64,000 nt of DNA. Origin: Pararhizobium arenae. GTDB taxonomy: Bacteria > Pseudomonadota > Alphaproteobacteria > Rhizobiales > Rhizobiaceae. The position numbers and the translations under genes were made by a program. Positions within the stretch are counted from its first letter, which is position 1. Every line of letters starts with the position of its first letter. The notes below the pieces were generated by a model, which worked only from the letters and a program-made list of their open reading frames with translations, had not been told where the DNA came from and ran no database searches. Shown here one piece after another: positions 6,967 to 16,499 of the stretch. The stretch spans positions 224,418-288,417 of the forward strand of contig NZ_MOOY01000003.1 of assembly GCF_001931685.1 (NCBI RefSeq). The letters run 5' to 3'.

Positions 6967-9888
6967 TCACGCCCGCTTCATCAACGGAAACCGCTCCTTG
7001 AGCAATCTCAGGATCGAATCCGGTCCGATCGGCGGGCCGAAGAGGAAGCTCTGGCCAAAATCGCAGCCCATCTTTGCAAGCTGCACGGCATCCTCTTCCG
7101 ACTCGATCCCTTCCGCAACCACCTCCATATCGAGTTCGCGGGCCATGGAAATGACCGAGCGCAGCAGGATCGCGCGCTTGTCGCTCGGGTCCTTCACCAG
7201 CGCCTTGTCGATCTTGATGGTGTCGAAGGGAAAACGGGTGAGATAGGCGAGCGAGGAATGGCCGGTACCGAAATCGTCGAGCGCCAGCTTCAGCCCGGCA
7301 TCCTTCAGTTTCTCGAGGACAAGGCGCGCCTGTTCAGGGTTTTCCATGACCAGCGATTCCGTCAGCTCAACCCTGATCTTGTTGGGATCGCAGCGGTTCT
7401 TGCTTAAAACTGCGCGGATATCGTCATAGAGCTCGTTGTTCAGCAGCTGCGCGCTGGACAAGTTGACGGACACGAAGACGGGCAGATCGCCGGTCTGGAG
7501 CTGCCATTCTGTCAGGTCGCTCGTGGCGCGGTCGAAGGCGAAGAGGCCGAGTTCGCCGATCAGATCGCAGCTTTCCGCGACGGGAATGAATTCGGACGGC
7601 GAGATGTTGCCGCGCTTGGGGTGATCCCAGCGCATCAGGGCCTCGAAGCCGGCGATCTCCGCATCGTTCAGCCGCACGATCGGCTGATAGACGAGGCTCA
7701 GTTCCTTGCGCTCTATGGCGCGCTTCAGGTCGTGTTCCAGCTGCAGGCGGTCGGTGCCGGAGGTGCGGAAGGCCGGGCGGAAAGGTTCCACGCGGTTGCC
7801 GCCGGCTTTCTTGGCGCGGAACATGGCAAGCTCGGCGTCATCAACCAGAACGGCGGCATTTTCCTGCTGATCGACCCAGGAAACGAGGCCGATTGAGGCG
7901 GTGAGGTTCACCTCGCGATTGCCGAAGGACAGAGGCACCATGATTGCCTTGGATACGGCATCGGCAAAATCCGCAACCTTGGCCGGATCGCGTTCCGACA
8001 TCAGGATCAACCCGAATTCGTCGCCGCCGAGGCGCGCAAGCGTATCCTGCGGCTTGAGGAGACGGCGCAGGCGCCGGGTCAGGGCGATCAGGATGTTGTC
8101 GCCGGCGGCGATGCCGAGCGTATCGTTGACGTGCTTGTAGCGATCGATGTCGATGGTGATCACCGTCGGACGCACCGAGTTGGTGCCCGAGGCCAGCGAC
8201 AGGATCGATTGCAGCCGGTCGAGGAACACCTGACGGTTCGGCAGGCCTGTAAGATTGTCCTGCATCGCATTGTGCAGGAGCCGGTCGATCGAATTCTTCT
8301 GTTCGGTCACATCGACGATCGTGCCGACACAGCGGATGATTTCGCCGTTGGCGCCGAGCACAGGCCGGGCGCGGATCGAAAGCCAGTGGTAATGCCCGTC
8401 CTCGGCGCGGATGCGGAAATCGTGGTTGAGGCGGCCGCGGCGGTGTTCCAGCAAGATGTCCAGCGTCGCGCGGAAGCGGTCGCGGTCGTCGGGATGCAGG
8501 CGCGGCAGCCAGTTGCGGGCCGGGCCGTTCATGCTGCCGGGCGAAAGACCGAGCTGGGCGGAAATGTCGGGGATCGTGACAACCCGGTCGCGCGCCACAT
8601 CCCAGTCCCAGACGGTATCACCCGAGCCCGTCAATGCCAGCGACTGGCGCTCGAGATCGGAAAACAGGCCCTGGCTGTAGGCGCCGCCGGCAAAGGCGTG
8701 CTGCATGACGGTGAAGCCGATCAGCAGCACGATCAGCACAAGCCCGCCGCCGAGCGCCGGCTGGACGATATCATTGGCAAGCTGGCCGGTGACCGTCAGC
8801 CATGCGCCAAAGAGCCAGACGAGGGTCAGGAGCCAGGCCGGAACGAGCAGGATGGCGCGATCGTAACGGTTGAAGCCGAGATAGGCGATCAGGATGATAC
8901 CGACCGTACCAGTCAGCGCAAACGAGAGGCGGGCAATGCCGGCGGCGATCGCCGGATCGTAGATCGCGACGCCGAACAGCAGGCCAAGGCCCAGGATCCA
9001 GGCGAGCGTCGCGTAGGACAGATGCTGGTGCCAGCGGTTGAGGTTCAGGTAGGTGAAGAGGAACACCACGAGGCCCGCCGCCAGAAACACTTCCGTTCCA
9101 GCGCGCCATATTCGATCGTCGCCGGCCGTCACGCTGATGAGCTTCGACAGGAAGCCGAAATCGACGCAGATATAGGCGAGCACGGCCCAGGCCAGCGCCG
9201 CGGTCGCCGGCAGCATGGAGGTACCCTTGACGACGAAGAGGATCGTCAGGAACACGGCGAGCAAGCCGGCGATTCCGAGAACAATGCCGCGATAGAGCGT
9301 GAAGGCGTTGACCGTATCCTTGTAGGCGTCCGGCTCCCACAGATACAGCTGCGGCAGCTCAGGGGTCGCCAATTCCGCGACGAAGGTGATGACGGAGCCG
9401 GGGTTGAGCGTGATGCGGAACACGTCCGCCTCGTCACTCGGCTGCCGGTCCAGCGCGAAACCTTCGCTTGGCGTGATCGACAGGATGCGCTGCGAACCAA
9501 GATCGGGCCAGAAGATTTTCGAGTTCACAAGGCGGAAATGCGGCGCCACGATCACGCGGTCGATCTGTTCTTCCGAAACGTTGGCGAGCGCGAAAACGGC
9601 CCAGTCGCCCTGATGGTTGTCCGTGCTGGAGCGCACCTCAATCCGGCGCACGATGCCGTCCGTTCCCGGAGCGGTGGAGACCTGGAAGGCTTCGCCGCGG
9701 CCCGTATAGATTTCGGTCGTCGCCGTCAGGTCGAGCGCGGTGTCCTCGCGGGAAATTTTTACAGGTTCGATCGCCAGAGCCTGACTGGTCCACAGCAGTG
9801 CGAACATCGCCAGCACGAACGCCATGAACCTCTGGACCGGCTTGATCCTCCGAACCGGTAGGAGAAGGGGCGAACGGGTGAACGTCAT
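6967..9888 (-). CDS. Membrane PAS-GGDEF-EAL cyclic-di-GMP protein
   Basis: A 973-residue signalling protein. A signal-like hydrophobic segment near residues 20-38 leads into a periplasmic region of roughly 150 residues, followed by about seven membrane segments (residues about 195-400), resembling 7TMR-DISM receptors. A PAS/PAC domain follows (about 420-530), then GGDEF with an intact RLGGDEF motif near residue 620, then EAL with GFEALMRW near 750 and LDDFGTGHSSL. Both catalytic motifs look complete, so it may make and/or hydrolyse c-di-GMP. Its start overlaps the stop of the acetyltransferase gene by one base (TGATG), so it is the last gene of the thrC cluster. Confidence 0.92.
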   Translation of the reverse strand: MTFTRSPLLLPVRRIKPVQRFMAFVLAMFALLWTSQALAIEPVKISREDTALDLTATTEIYTGRGEAFQVSTAPGTDGIVRRIEVRSSTDNHQGDWAVFALANVSEEQIDRVIVAPHFRLVNSKIFWPDLGSQRILSITPSEGFALDRQPSDEADVFRITLNPGSVITFVAELATPELPQLYLWEPDAYKDTVNAFTLYRGIVLGIAGLLAVFLTILFVVKGTSMLPATAALAWAVLAYICVDFGFLSKLISVTAGDDRIWRAGTEVFLAAGLVVFLFTYLNLNRWHQHLSYATLAWILGLGLLFGVAIYDPAIAAGIARLSFALTGTVGIILIAYLGFNRYDRAILLVPAWLLTLVWLFGAWLTVTGQLANDIVQPALGGGLVLIVLLIGFTVMQHAFAGGAYSQGLFSDLERQSLALTGSGDTVWDWDVARDRVVTIPDISAQLGLSPGSMNGPARNWLPRLHPDDRDRFRATLDILLEHRRGRLNHDFRIRAEDGHYHWLSIRARPVLGANGEIIRCVGTIVDVTEQKNSIDRLLHNAMQDNLTGLPNRQVFLDRLQSILSLASGTNSVRPTVITIDIDRYKHVNDTLGIAAGDNILIALTRRLRRLLKPQDTLARLGGDEFGLILMSERDPAKVADFADAVSKAIMVPLSFGNREVNLTASIGLVSWVDQQENAAVLVDDAELAMFRAKKAGGNRVEPFRPAFRTSGTDRLQLEHDLKRAIERKELSLVYQPIVRLNDAEIAGFEALMRWDHPKRGNISPSEFIPVAESCDLIGELGLFAFDRATSDLTEWQLQTGDLPVFVSVNLSSAQLLNNELYDDIRAVLSKNRCDPNKIRVELTESLVMENPEQARLVLEKLKDAGLKLALDDFGTGHSSLAYLTRFPFDTIKIDKALVKDPSDKRAILLRSVISMARELDMEVVAEGIESEEDAVQLAKMGCDFGQSFLFGPPIGPDSILRLLKERFPLMKRA

Positions 9889-10499
9889 CAGTTACTCGAA
9901 TTCCTGGCTGGCGCGCTGTCCTGCGAAAGCAGGGAGAACATCAGATGATCCCGCCATTGTCCATTGATCTTCAGATATTCCCGCAAATAGCCTTCGCGCT
10001 GAAATCCGACCTTTTCAAGAAGCCTGATGCTTCTCTGGTTCTCGGGAATACAGGCTGCCTCGACGCGGTGCAACTGAAGGCTCGAAAAGATGTAGGGAAG
10101 CGCAAGACGCAGCGCCTGTTCCATATGCCCCTTACCGGCGTAACGTTCGCCCATCCAGTAGCCGATCATGCAGCATTGGGCGACGCCGCGGCGGATATAG
10201 CCGATGGTGAGCCCACCCATCAGCTGGTTGTCCGGCCGGGAGATCAGAAACAGCGGTACGGCCTGCCCGGAGGAAAATTCCTGCTCGTTGCGGATGACGC
10301 GGGTGCGAAACGCGCTCTCGGTCATCTCGTCCGCCCGCCAGGTCGGCTCCCACGGTTCGAGGAATGCGCGGCTTTCGCTGCGCAGCAGAAACCATTGCCG
10401 ATAGTCCGAGATCTTGGGCAGGCGCAGCAGATGCGTGGCACTGGCAATTTCGACCGGGTCCGGCTGCCGTGACAGAAACCGAAAGACCGATCGTGTCAT
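9888..10499 (-). CDS. GNAT acetyltransferase, RimJ/RimL type
   Basis: A 203-residue N-acetyltransferase. Recognisable elements are MGGLTIGYIRRG (beta4), IGYWMGERYAGKGHMEQALRL, which carries the acetyl-CoA pyrophosphate-binding loop, and HRVEAACIPENQRSIRLLEKVGF, typical of RimJ/RimL alanine acetyltransferases of ribosomal proteins. The true substrate cannot be read from the sequence. The gene lies 48 bases downstream of the M16 peptidase gene and overlaps the next gene by one base, so it belongs to the same operon. Confidence 0.88.
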   Translation of the reverse strand: MTRSVFRFLSRQPDPVEIASATHLLRLPKISDYRQWFLLRSESRAFLEPWEPTWRADEMTESAFRTRVIRNEQEFSSGQAVPLFLISRPDNQLMGGLTIGYIRRGVAQCCMIGYWMGERYAGKGHMEQALRLALPYIFSSLQLHRVEAACIPENQRSIRLLEKVGFQREGYLREYLKINGQWRDHLMFSLLSQDSAPARNSSN

Positions 10500-10547
10500 A
10501 TATGCCTCCGCGGGCGGGCCGGATGGTGTTTGCGCGGGCTGCGACTT

Positions 10548-11846
10548 TTAGCCGGCAGCCGCGCGGGGATGGCGGGCGCCGTTCGACAGCGCTCCGAGAA
10601 TGTCGTCCATCGGCGCCAGCTTGTCTACGGGACCAATCGCCGAAAGTGTGGGGATCGTATCGAAGAACAGCCGGCCGGCAAGATCCTTGAGGCGCTCGAC
10701 GGTAATGCCCTGCAGGCGTTCCATCAGCTCCTCGTTCGGGATCGGGCGGCCGTAGAGCATCATCTGGCGGGCGATCTGGCCGGCGCGGGCAGCCGGGCTT
10801 TCCTGACCCATCAGCAGTTGGGCGCGGATTTGCGCGCGGGCGCGGTCGATTTCCTGCTGGTCGATCTGCATCGAAGACTTGCGCAGTTCGTCGATGATGA
10901 CAGGCATCAGTTCCGGCAGGTTCTCGCCACCGGTTGCCGCATGGACGCCGAAGATGCCGGTATCGGAAAAGCCCCAGTGGAAGGCATAGACCGAGTAGCA
11001 GAGGCCGCGATGCTCGCGCACTTCCTGGAACAGGCGGGAAGACATGCCGCCGCCGAGGATGTTGGCGAGAATCTGCGAACAGTAGAAGTCGCGGGCGTGA
11101 TAGGCCTTGCCCTCGAAACCGAGCAGCACCTGCGCATCCATCAGGTCGCGGTCTTCGCGCACCTCGCCGCCGATATAGCGGGCGGGCTGCGAGGCCTGCG
11201 GGCCGGTTGCTTTCTCCGGCAGGCTGGCAAAACGTTCTTCAGCCTGTCGTACAAAGCTGTCATGGTCAATCGCACCGGCACCGACGACGAACATACGGTC
11301 GGTCGTGTAGTTGCGGGCGAGATAGGCGCGGATCTGGTTGGGCGTGAAGGATTGCACCGTTTCCGGCGTGCCGAGGATCGGGCGGCCGATGGTCTGTCCG
11401 GCAAAGGCGGTTTCGGCAAAGCGGTCGAACACGACATCGTCGGGCGTGTCGTTGGCGGCGCCGATTTCCTGCAGGATCACCTGCTGCTCACGCTCCAGTT
11501 CCTCGTCTTCGAACGACGATTCGGTGAGGATGTCGGCCAGTATATCGACGGCAAGCGGCACGTCGTCCTTGAGGATGCGCGCATAATAGGATGTGGTTTC
11601 CGTCGATGTCGCGGCATTGACCTCGCCGCCGACATTTTCGATCTGCTCGGCGATATCGCGCGCCGAGCGCCGGGCCGTGCCCTTGAAAGCCATGTGTTCG
11701 AGAAGATGGGCAATGCCATGTTCTTCGGTGGTTTCATCACGCGAACCAGACTTGATCCACACACCGAGGGCGACACTTTCGAGGTGCGGCATGTTCTCGG
11801 TTACGACCGTCAACCCGGATTTGAGCCGAGTGCACTCAACTTTCAT
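10548..11846 (-). CDS. M16 family zinc peptidase (processing-peptidase type)
   Basis: A 432-residue metallopeptidase of the insulinase family, close to the mitochondrial processing peptidase beta subunit in layout. The inverted zinc site HLLEH is at residues 47-51, and the distal glutamate should lie in the helix containing ELEREQQVILQEI around residues 115-130. The C-terminal domain has HRGLCYSVYAF, typical of the family. No signal peptide is seen. It starts 18 bases after the thrC stop, and this thrC-M16 pairing is common in alphaproteobacteria. Confidence 0.92.
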   Translation of the reverse strand: MKVECTRLKSGLTVVTENMPHLESVALGVWIKSGSRDETTEEHGIAHLLEHMAFKGTARRSARDIAEQIENVGGEVNAATSTETTSYYARILKDDVPLAVDILADILTESSFEDEELEREQQVILQEIGAANDTPDDVVFDRFAETAFAGQTIGRPILGTPETVQSFTPNQIRAYLARNYTTDRMFVVGAGAIDHDSFVRQAEERFASLPEKATGPQASQPARYIGGEVREDRDLMDAQVLLGFEGKAYHARDFYCSQILANILGGGMSSRLFQEVREHRGLCYSVYAFHWGFSDTGIFGVHAATGGENLPELMPVIIDELRKSSMQIDQQEIDRARAQIRAQLLMGQESPAARAGQIARQMMLYGRPIPNEELMERLQGITVERLKDLAGRLFFDTIPTLSAIGPVDKLAPMDDILGALSNGARHPRAAAG

Positions 11847-11864
11847 CGTCTGTCTTTCTGCGTC

Positions 11865-13271
11865 CTACTTCCGGATGCGCGCATGCTCGTTGACGAAAGT
11901 TTCAACGATCTTAAGCTCGGGCTCCAGTATATCGAAACGCTCCTCCCTGACCATCAGGTCAGCAAGCCACGTTGGAAGCGCCGGGTCAATACCGCTGGCC
12001 GATTTTACTGCGGCGGGGAATTTTGCGGGATGGGCGGTCGCAAGCGTCACCATCGGGGAGCCGGGCTTCGCATTCTTCTCCGCAACAAACACGCCGATGG
12101 CGCTGTGCGGATCGAGCAGATAGCCGGTATCGGCCAACACCGTCTTGATCGTGCGCGCCACTTCCTTCTCGGTGGCGCGACCGGCGCGGAACTCTTTCCT
12201 GATCGCCTTCAGCGCCTTTTCCTCGATCTCAAACGCGCCGGATTGCTTGAGGCCTGCCATGGCGAGGCGCACCTTCGAGGCATCACGATCAAAGGCTTCG
12301 AACAGCAGCCGCTCGAAATTGGAGGAGATCTGGATATCCATCGACGGCGAGGTCGTCGCCTTCACCGCGCGCATCTCGTAACGGCCGGTCTTCAACGTGC
12401 GGGCGAGAATGTCGTTGTCATTGGTGGCGACAACCAGCCTGTCGATGGGCAGGCCCATCTTCTTGGCGACGTAGCCTGCGAAGATATCGCCGAAGTTGCC
12501 GGTCGGTACCGTGAAGGAGATTTTCCGGTCCGGGCCGCCGAGCGCGATGGCCGTCGTGAAGTAATAGACGACCTGGGCCATGATGCGGCCCCAGTTGATC
12601 GAGTTGACGCCGGAAAGCGCCACGCCGTCACGAAACGGGGTGTCGTTGAACATCTCCTTGACGAGATTCTGGCAGTCGTCGAAATTGCCCTTGATCGCCA
12701 GCGCATGGACATTGGAGGCGGTGGAGGTCGTCATCTGGCGCTGCTGCACCGGCGAGACCTTGCCTTCCGGGAACAGGATGAAGATATCGGTGCGGTCACG
12801 CCCGGCAAAGGCATCGATCGCCGCACCCCCGGTATCGCCCGAAGTGGCGCCGACGATGGTCGCGCGCTCGCCGCGCTCGGTGAGAACATGGTCCATCAAC
12901 CGCGCCAGCAGCTGCATCGCGACGTCCTTGAAGGCGAGCGTCGTGCCGTGGAAGAGTTCGAGCACGAAGCTGTTCGGGCCGGTCTGCACCAGCGGCGTCA
13001 CGGCGGGATGGCGGAAGGTAGCATAGGCCTCGTCGATCATCGCACGGAACTTGTCGTCCGGGATTTCGCCGTCGACGAAGGGCGTCAGGACGGCGAAGGC
13101 GATCTCCTGATAGGATCTGCCGCGCAGTGCCCGGATTTCCTTCTTGCTCAGCGTCGGCCAGTGTTTCGGCACGTAAAGGCCGCCGTCACGGGCAAGGCCT
13201 GCCATGAGCGCATCGCAGAAACCGAGGGTAGGGGCTTCGCCCCGCGTCGAGACATACTTCACCGTTACCAT
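11865..13271 (-). CDS. thrC: Threonine synthase
   Basis: Converts O-phospho-L-homoserine to threonine using PLP. The PLP lysine is Lys115 in HGTTLAFKDVAMQ, and the phosphate-binding loop ATSGDTGGAA follows. Further family motifs include EGKVSPVQQRQM and VPTGNFGDIFAGYVAKKMG. Length, 468 residues, fits the longer class found in proteobacteria and yeast. It leads a minus-strand cluster with the M16 peptidase, the acetyltransferase and the c-di-GMP protein. Together with thrB it completes the last two steps of threonine synthesis in this window. Confidence 0.96.
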   Translation of the reverse strand: MVTVKYVSTRGEAPTLGFCDALMAGLARDGGLYVPKHWPTLSKKEIRALRGRSYQEIAFAVLTPFVDGEIPDDKFRAMIDEAYATFRHPAVTPLVQTGPNSFVLELFHGTTLAFKDVAMQLLARLMDHVLTERGERATIVGATSGDTGGAAIDAFAGRDRTDIFILFPEGKVSPVQQRQMTTSTASNVHALAIKGNFDDCQNLVKEMFNDTPFRDGVALSGVNSINWGRIMAQVVYYFTTAIALGGPDRKISFTVPTGNFGDIFAGYVAKKMGLPIDRLVVATNDNDILARTLKTGRYEMRAVKATTSPSMDIQISSNFERLLFEAFDRDASKVRLAMAGLKQSGAFEIEEKALKAIRKEFRAGRATEKEVARTIKTVLADTGYLLDPHSAIGVFVAEKNAKPGSPMVTLATAHPAKFPAAVKSASGIDPALPTWLADLMVREERFDILEPELKIVETFVNEHARIRK

Positions 13272-13647
13272 CCTTCGTCATGCATTCGCCGTTCCGTGTC
13301 CGAAGCGGCCGGATCGAGGCGACGTTACGGGAATGACGCGAAAACTGCGGTTCTCTTTGCGTCAAGCCATGGCGAAGCCGCCGGAATTCTGCATCGGAGC
13401 TATCGGTGTGGCGGCATTCGAATGCGTTTCGGCCATAAGCCGAACTTTTTAGAAAGCCTGCGGATTCACCAATCGATTTTTCAATGCGCCGCTGCTATAG
13501 ACCATCGCCAAGGGTCTTGAAAGGCCCAGTTGCGGCGAGTTTGCCCTGCTTGCAGGTACAAACAGGCCCGCAGCGCCAACGATGGGAGTTGCGGCGTTTC
13601 GCGCCATGCGATCCAGCCGCCATGCGTAGAGCAGAGGGTTCAGTTAC
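13272..13647. other. Intergenic region between divergent thrC and lipoprotein genes
   Basis: This 376-base stretch must contain the promoters for both flanking genes. No convincing gene, tRNA or palindromic element is seen. The only recognisable hint is CTATAG around 13495, which could be a -10 box for the plus-strand lipoprotein gene, but no clear -35 accompanies it. Confidence 0.5.
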
Positions 13648-14196
13648 GTGATCGGTAAAGTCTCCAGCCGGATTCTCGGCATATCTCTTCTTCTCATCGC
13701 AGCCGGCTGCAACAAGACAGATACCGGCGGCGCGATCGACGCCGGCGGCAGCGCCGCCACTCCGACCCCGGCCGTCATCCAGGGCGCCTGCCCGCAGGTC
13801 TTCCTGCTCGACGGCACTGCCATCCACACAAGTTACGCCGGCACGCAGGGCGACCCGACCAAGCTTGCCTATCAAGCGACGCTCGTCGACACGACCCGCC
13901 AGTGCGTGCAGAACGAATCGCAGCTCGTCATAACCGTAGTCGCCCAGGGTCGCGTCGTCGCCGGCCCGGCCGGTAGCGCCGGCAGCGTCAACCTCCCGAT
14001 CCGCGTTGCCGTGACGGATGGCGAAAACACGCTTTATTCCGAACTGACCCAGTATCCGGTCACCGTTCAGCAGGGCGCAGGTGCCGCCCAGTTCATCTTC
14101 ACCAAGGCCAACATCGCCATTCCGGGCGGTGCCGGCTCCTTCGCGAAGGTCTATGTCGGTTTCGACGAGGGCCCGCAGGGCAAGAAGAAAAAGTAA
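13648..14196 (+). CDS. Putative lipoprotein, unknown function
   Basis: A 182-residue protein starting at GTG. A signal peptide ends in the lipobox IAAGC, with the lipidated cysteine at position 21. The mature part has two further cysteines (in GACPQVF and RQCVQNE) that could form a disulfide, and alternates short beta-like segments such as QLVITVVAQGRVV. The C-terminus is a run of lysines. No family is recognised with certainty; it resembles conserved rhizobial outer-membrane-associated lipoproteins. It is followed at once by a strong terminator, so it is likely monocistronic. Confidence 0.75.
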   Translation: MIGKVSSRILGISLLLIAAGCNKTDTGGAIDAGGSAATPTPAVIQGACPQVFLLDGTAIHTSYAGTQGDPTKLAYQATLVDTTRQCVQNESQLVITVVAQGRVVAGPAGSAGSVNLPIRVAVTDGENTLYSELTQYPVTVQQGAGAAQFIFTKANIAIPGGAGSFAKVYVGFDEGPQGKKKK

Positions 14197-14201
14197 GCAA
14201 C

Positions 14202-14231
14202 AAAAAACCGGCGTTACAGCCGGTTTTTTTA
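14202..14231 (+). terminator. Rho-independent terminator
   Basis: The stem AAAAAACCGGC pairs with GCCGGTTTTTT around a short GTTACA-like loop and ends in seven T residues. It lies five bases after the lipoprotein stop. Because the stem is A/T-flanked on both sides it may also serve the HAD gene arriving from the opposite strand. Confidence 0.9.
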
Positions 14232-14250
14232 CGTTCTATGGAGGGCGCTT

Positions 14251-14946
14251 TTATGCGCTCATCTCTTCCGACCAGGCCGAAAGTGCTTCGATCGTGCCCG
14301 GCAGCGCGCTCATGCGCGAGATGACGGTTTCCGCGCCCGCATCCGTGAGCTGATCGGCGTGGGACGGATAGCTGTGTGAGGCGCCGGTAAAGCCGACGAC
14401 GCGCATGCCGGCCGCGCGGGCAGCGTGAACGCCATGCACCGAATCCTCCACCACCAGAACCCGCGACGGATCGATGCCGAACTGCTTGGCGCCGTGCAGG
14501 TAAATGTCCGGCTTCGGCTTCACCCGGTCTTCGCCGAGATCGCGAGCGGAATAAATATGCTTGCCGAAATGATCCTTGATGCCGAGCTTGCCGAGCATCA
14601 TGGCAAGCCGCTCCGAGGTCGAGTTGGAGCAGATGCCGTGTGGCAGCTTCAGGCCGGCGAGCATCGGGCGAACGCCGTCGATGATCTTCAGATCGCGTGC
14701 CAGCCGCTTGTCGAGAACCTCGTCGTGGCGCTTGATGAGCGAGGCCGAGAGCGGAATGTCGGCTTCCTTCTCGATCTGCAGCAGGGCGTGATGCCAGGTA
14801 AGGCCCGCAAAGCGCTCCGCCATCTCCTCGGTCGAGATCGGATAGCCCGCCTCTGTCAGAAGTTCGGCTTCGACTTCGCTGGCGATAATTTCGGAATCGA
14901 CGAGCACGCCGTCGCAATCGAAGAGAATGAGATCGATGCTGTTCAT
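14251..14946 (-). CDS. HAD-superfamily phosphatase (beta-phosphoglucomutase-like)
   Basis: A 231-residue HAD hydrolase. Motif I FDCDGVLVDS gives the nucleophile Asp10 and acid/base Asp12; motif II is ICSNSTSE; motif III is the lysine in VKPKPD; motif IV is VVEDSVHGV. The cap position after motif I is that of subfamily IA (phosphoglycolate phosphatase or sugar phosphatase types). The ATG at 14946 is chosen over an upstream in-frame ATG because AAAGGA lies about 8 bases before it. The substrate cannot be assigned. Confidence 0.88.
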   Translation of the reverse strand: MNSIDLILFDCDGVLVDSEIIASEVEAELLTEAGYPISTEEMAERFAGLTWHHALLQIEKEADIPLSASLIKRHDEVLDKRLARDLKIIDGVRPMLAGLKLPHGICSNSTSERLAMMLGKLGIKDHFGKHIYSARDLGEDRVKPKPDIYLHGAKQFGIDPSRVLVVEDSVHGVHAARAAGMRVVGFTGASHSYPSHADQLTDAGAETVISRMSALPGTIEALSAWSEEMSA

Positions 14947-15037
14947 GGGATATCCTTTGGGAAGACCGCCGCCGTTTACACGATGCGGCCGCAAAGCTCA
15001 ACCGCGGGCGGCGGGTAGCTGCCATGCAAGGGCGCGA

Positions 15038-15730
15038 TCAAGTGGCAGGCGGCACCGCAAAAAGGTCGAGAAACGTCCGCTCCCCGCTGCGGGTGAACGC
15101 GATGCGCCGGCTTTCGGCCTCACGCTTTGCCCAGCCCTTGTCGAGAAACAGGCTGAGCAGCGCTTCCCCGAGCGAACCCGCCAGGTGCGACCGCCGCTCG
15201 CTCCAGTCGAGGCAGGTGCGGCAAAGTGGCCGGCGGCGTTTCGTCAGGCTTTCCAGATCGATCCCCAAGCCGGTCATCCGCATGCTGCCGCTATCGGTCA
15301 GCACCAGTTCGTCTTCGCGGCTCTCGATGATTTCCTCGGCGATCATGCTGTCGAGCATGCGCACGCCATAGTCGCCGGCGAGGTGGTTGTAGCAGATGCG
15401 TGCCTTGCGCAGCGAAGGGTCCTTGGGTCCGAGCCGCTGGCGCAACAGACCGCGGCTCGCGGCAAAGCCCATCAGGTTTTCCAGCAGCAAGCCCACATCG
15501 TCGTCGAACAACGAGAAATAGCGGTGCCGGCCCAGCTTGCGTTGTCGCACCAGCTTTCCGGCTTCAAGCTTCGAGAGATGGGAACTTGCCGTCTGCAGCG
15601 TGATGCCCGCGGCTCCCGCAAGCTCGGTTGCCGTCAGCGCCCTGCCGCTCATCAGTGCGGTCAGCATGTTGGCGCGGGCGGGGTCGCCGATAAGGGCGCC
15701 GATCTGGGCGATGTCCGGTCCTTCTTTCAT
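15038..15730 (-). CDS. ArsR-type winged-helix regulator
   Basis: A 230-residue regulator. The N-terminal winged helix reads IGDPARANMLTALM, then TATELAGAAGITLQTASSHLSKLE, a typical ArsR helix-turn-helix. The long C-terminal part contains RRRPLCRTCLDWSERRSHLAG, with two cysteines spaced CxxC that could sense metal or redox state. It is transcribed divergently from the NIPSNAP/ABM pair with 74 bases between starts, so it probably controls that pair as well as itself. The internal start is preferred because the nine residues before it are not conserved-looking. Confidence 0.85.
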   Translation of the reverse strand: MKEGPDIAQIGALIGDPARANMLTALMSGRALTATELAGAAGITLQTASSHLSKLEAGKLVRQRKLGRHRYFSLFDDDVGLLLENLMGFAASRGLLRQRLGPKDPSLRKARICYNHLAGDYGVRMLDSMIAEEIIESREDELVLTDSGSMRMTGLGIDLESLTKRRRPLCRTCLDWSERRSHLAGSLGEALLSLFLDKGWAKREAESRRIAFTRSGERTFLDLFAVPPAT

Positions 15731-15804
15731 AGTTCGACCGTAACCGAAGCATCCCATGCGTTCAAGATGGCAAAAAGCATCATCGAAAGACGAAGGGAAA
15801 AACG

Positions 15805-16134
15805 ATGATCACCTGTTTCATCCGCTACGAAATCGACCCGTTCAAGAAGGATCAGTTCGCCGACTACGCCCGCAACTGGGGCCAATGCATCCCTCGCTGC
15901 GGCGCCGATCTCATCGGTTATTTCGGCCCGCATGAGGGCTCCGCGACGACGGCCTACGGCGTCTATAACATCGAAAGCCTCGCAGCCTACGAGGCCTATC
16001 GTGCCCGGCTTGCCGTCGATCCGCTCGGGGGCGAAAACTACCAGTTTGCCAAACGCGAGCGCTTCATCCTGAAGGAAGACCGCATCTTCCTCAAGAACAT
16101 GTCCCTGCCGCATGCGCCAAAGGTGACGCCATGA
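15805..16134 (+). CDS. NIPSNAP family protein
   Basis: A 109-residue protein with the dimeric ferredoxin-like fold expected of NIPSNAP proteins: ITCFIRYEIDPFKKDQF at the start, GYFGPHEG in the middle and the AYEAYRARLAVDP helix. NIPSNAP proteins are small stress-associated proteins of unclear chemistry. It overlaps the next gene as ATGA and is divergent from the ArsR-type regulator, which suggests a small inducible detoxification unit. Confidence 0.85.
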   Translation: MITCFIRYEIDPFKKDQFADYARNWGQCIPRCGADLIGYFGPHEGSATTAYGVYNIESLAAYEAYRARLAVDPLGGENYQFAKRERFILKEDRIFLKNMSLPHAPKVTP

Positions 16135-16487
16135 TCGCGGTGATCTTCGAGGTGACACCCGCGCACGGACGTCGCGACGTCTATTTGCATCTGGCTTCTG
16201 AACTTCACGCGCGGCTGAAGGAGATTGATGGCTTTCTCTCGATCGAGCGTTTCGAAAGCCTCAGCACCCCCGGCAAGATGCTGTCCCTGTCTTTCTGGCG
16301 GGATGAGGAGGCGGTGCGCCAATGGCGCAATCTTTCGCAGCACCGTGCCGCCCAGGAAGCCGGTCGCCACGGTGTTTTCGCCGATTATCGCCTGCGGGTC
16401 GCGGGGGTAATCCGGGACTATGGCCTGAGCGAACGCGAGGAGGCGCCCGGGGATAGCAAGCAGTGGCATCCACAGGCAGTGGAATAG
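16131..16487 (+). CDS. Antibiotic biosynthesis monooxygenase (ABM) domain protein
   Basis: A 118-residue ABM-type protein, again a ferredoxin-like barrel, with VIFEVTPAHGRRDVYL, IDGFLSIERFESLSTPGKMLSLSFWRDEEAV and a WR...H pattern. Members degrade haem or oxidise quinones, or have no known activity. The start overlaps the NIPSNAP stop by four bases, so the two are translationally coupled. The last dozen residues (about SEREEAPGDSKQWHPQAVE) look less conserved. Confidence 0.82.
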   Translation: MIAVIFEVTPAHGRRDVYLHLASELHARLKEIDGFLSIERFESLSTPGKMLSLSFWRDEEAVRQWRNLSQHRAAQEAGRHGVFADYRLRVAGVIRDYGLSEREEAPGDSKQWHPQAVE

Positions 16488-16499
16488 TGATGTGCTGCA

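Noticed and set aside
8131..9861. A 576-codon plus-strand frame opposite the GGDEF/EAL gene
   Set aside because: Its His/Asp/Arg-rich composition mirrors the real gene on the other strand; no start signal or domain.
10530..13520. A 996-codon open frame on the plus strand across the M16 peptidase and thrC genes
   Set aside because: It is antisense to two genes with complete catalytic motifs, has no recognisable domain and is low in complexity, as expected for GC-rich shadow frames.
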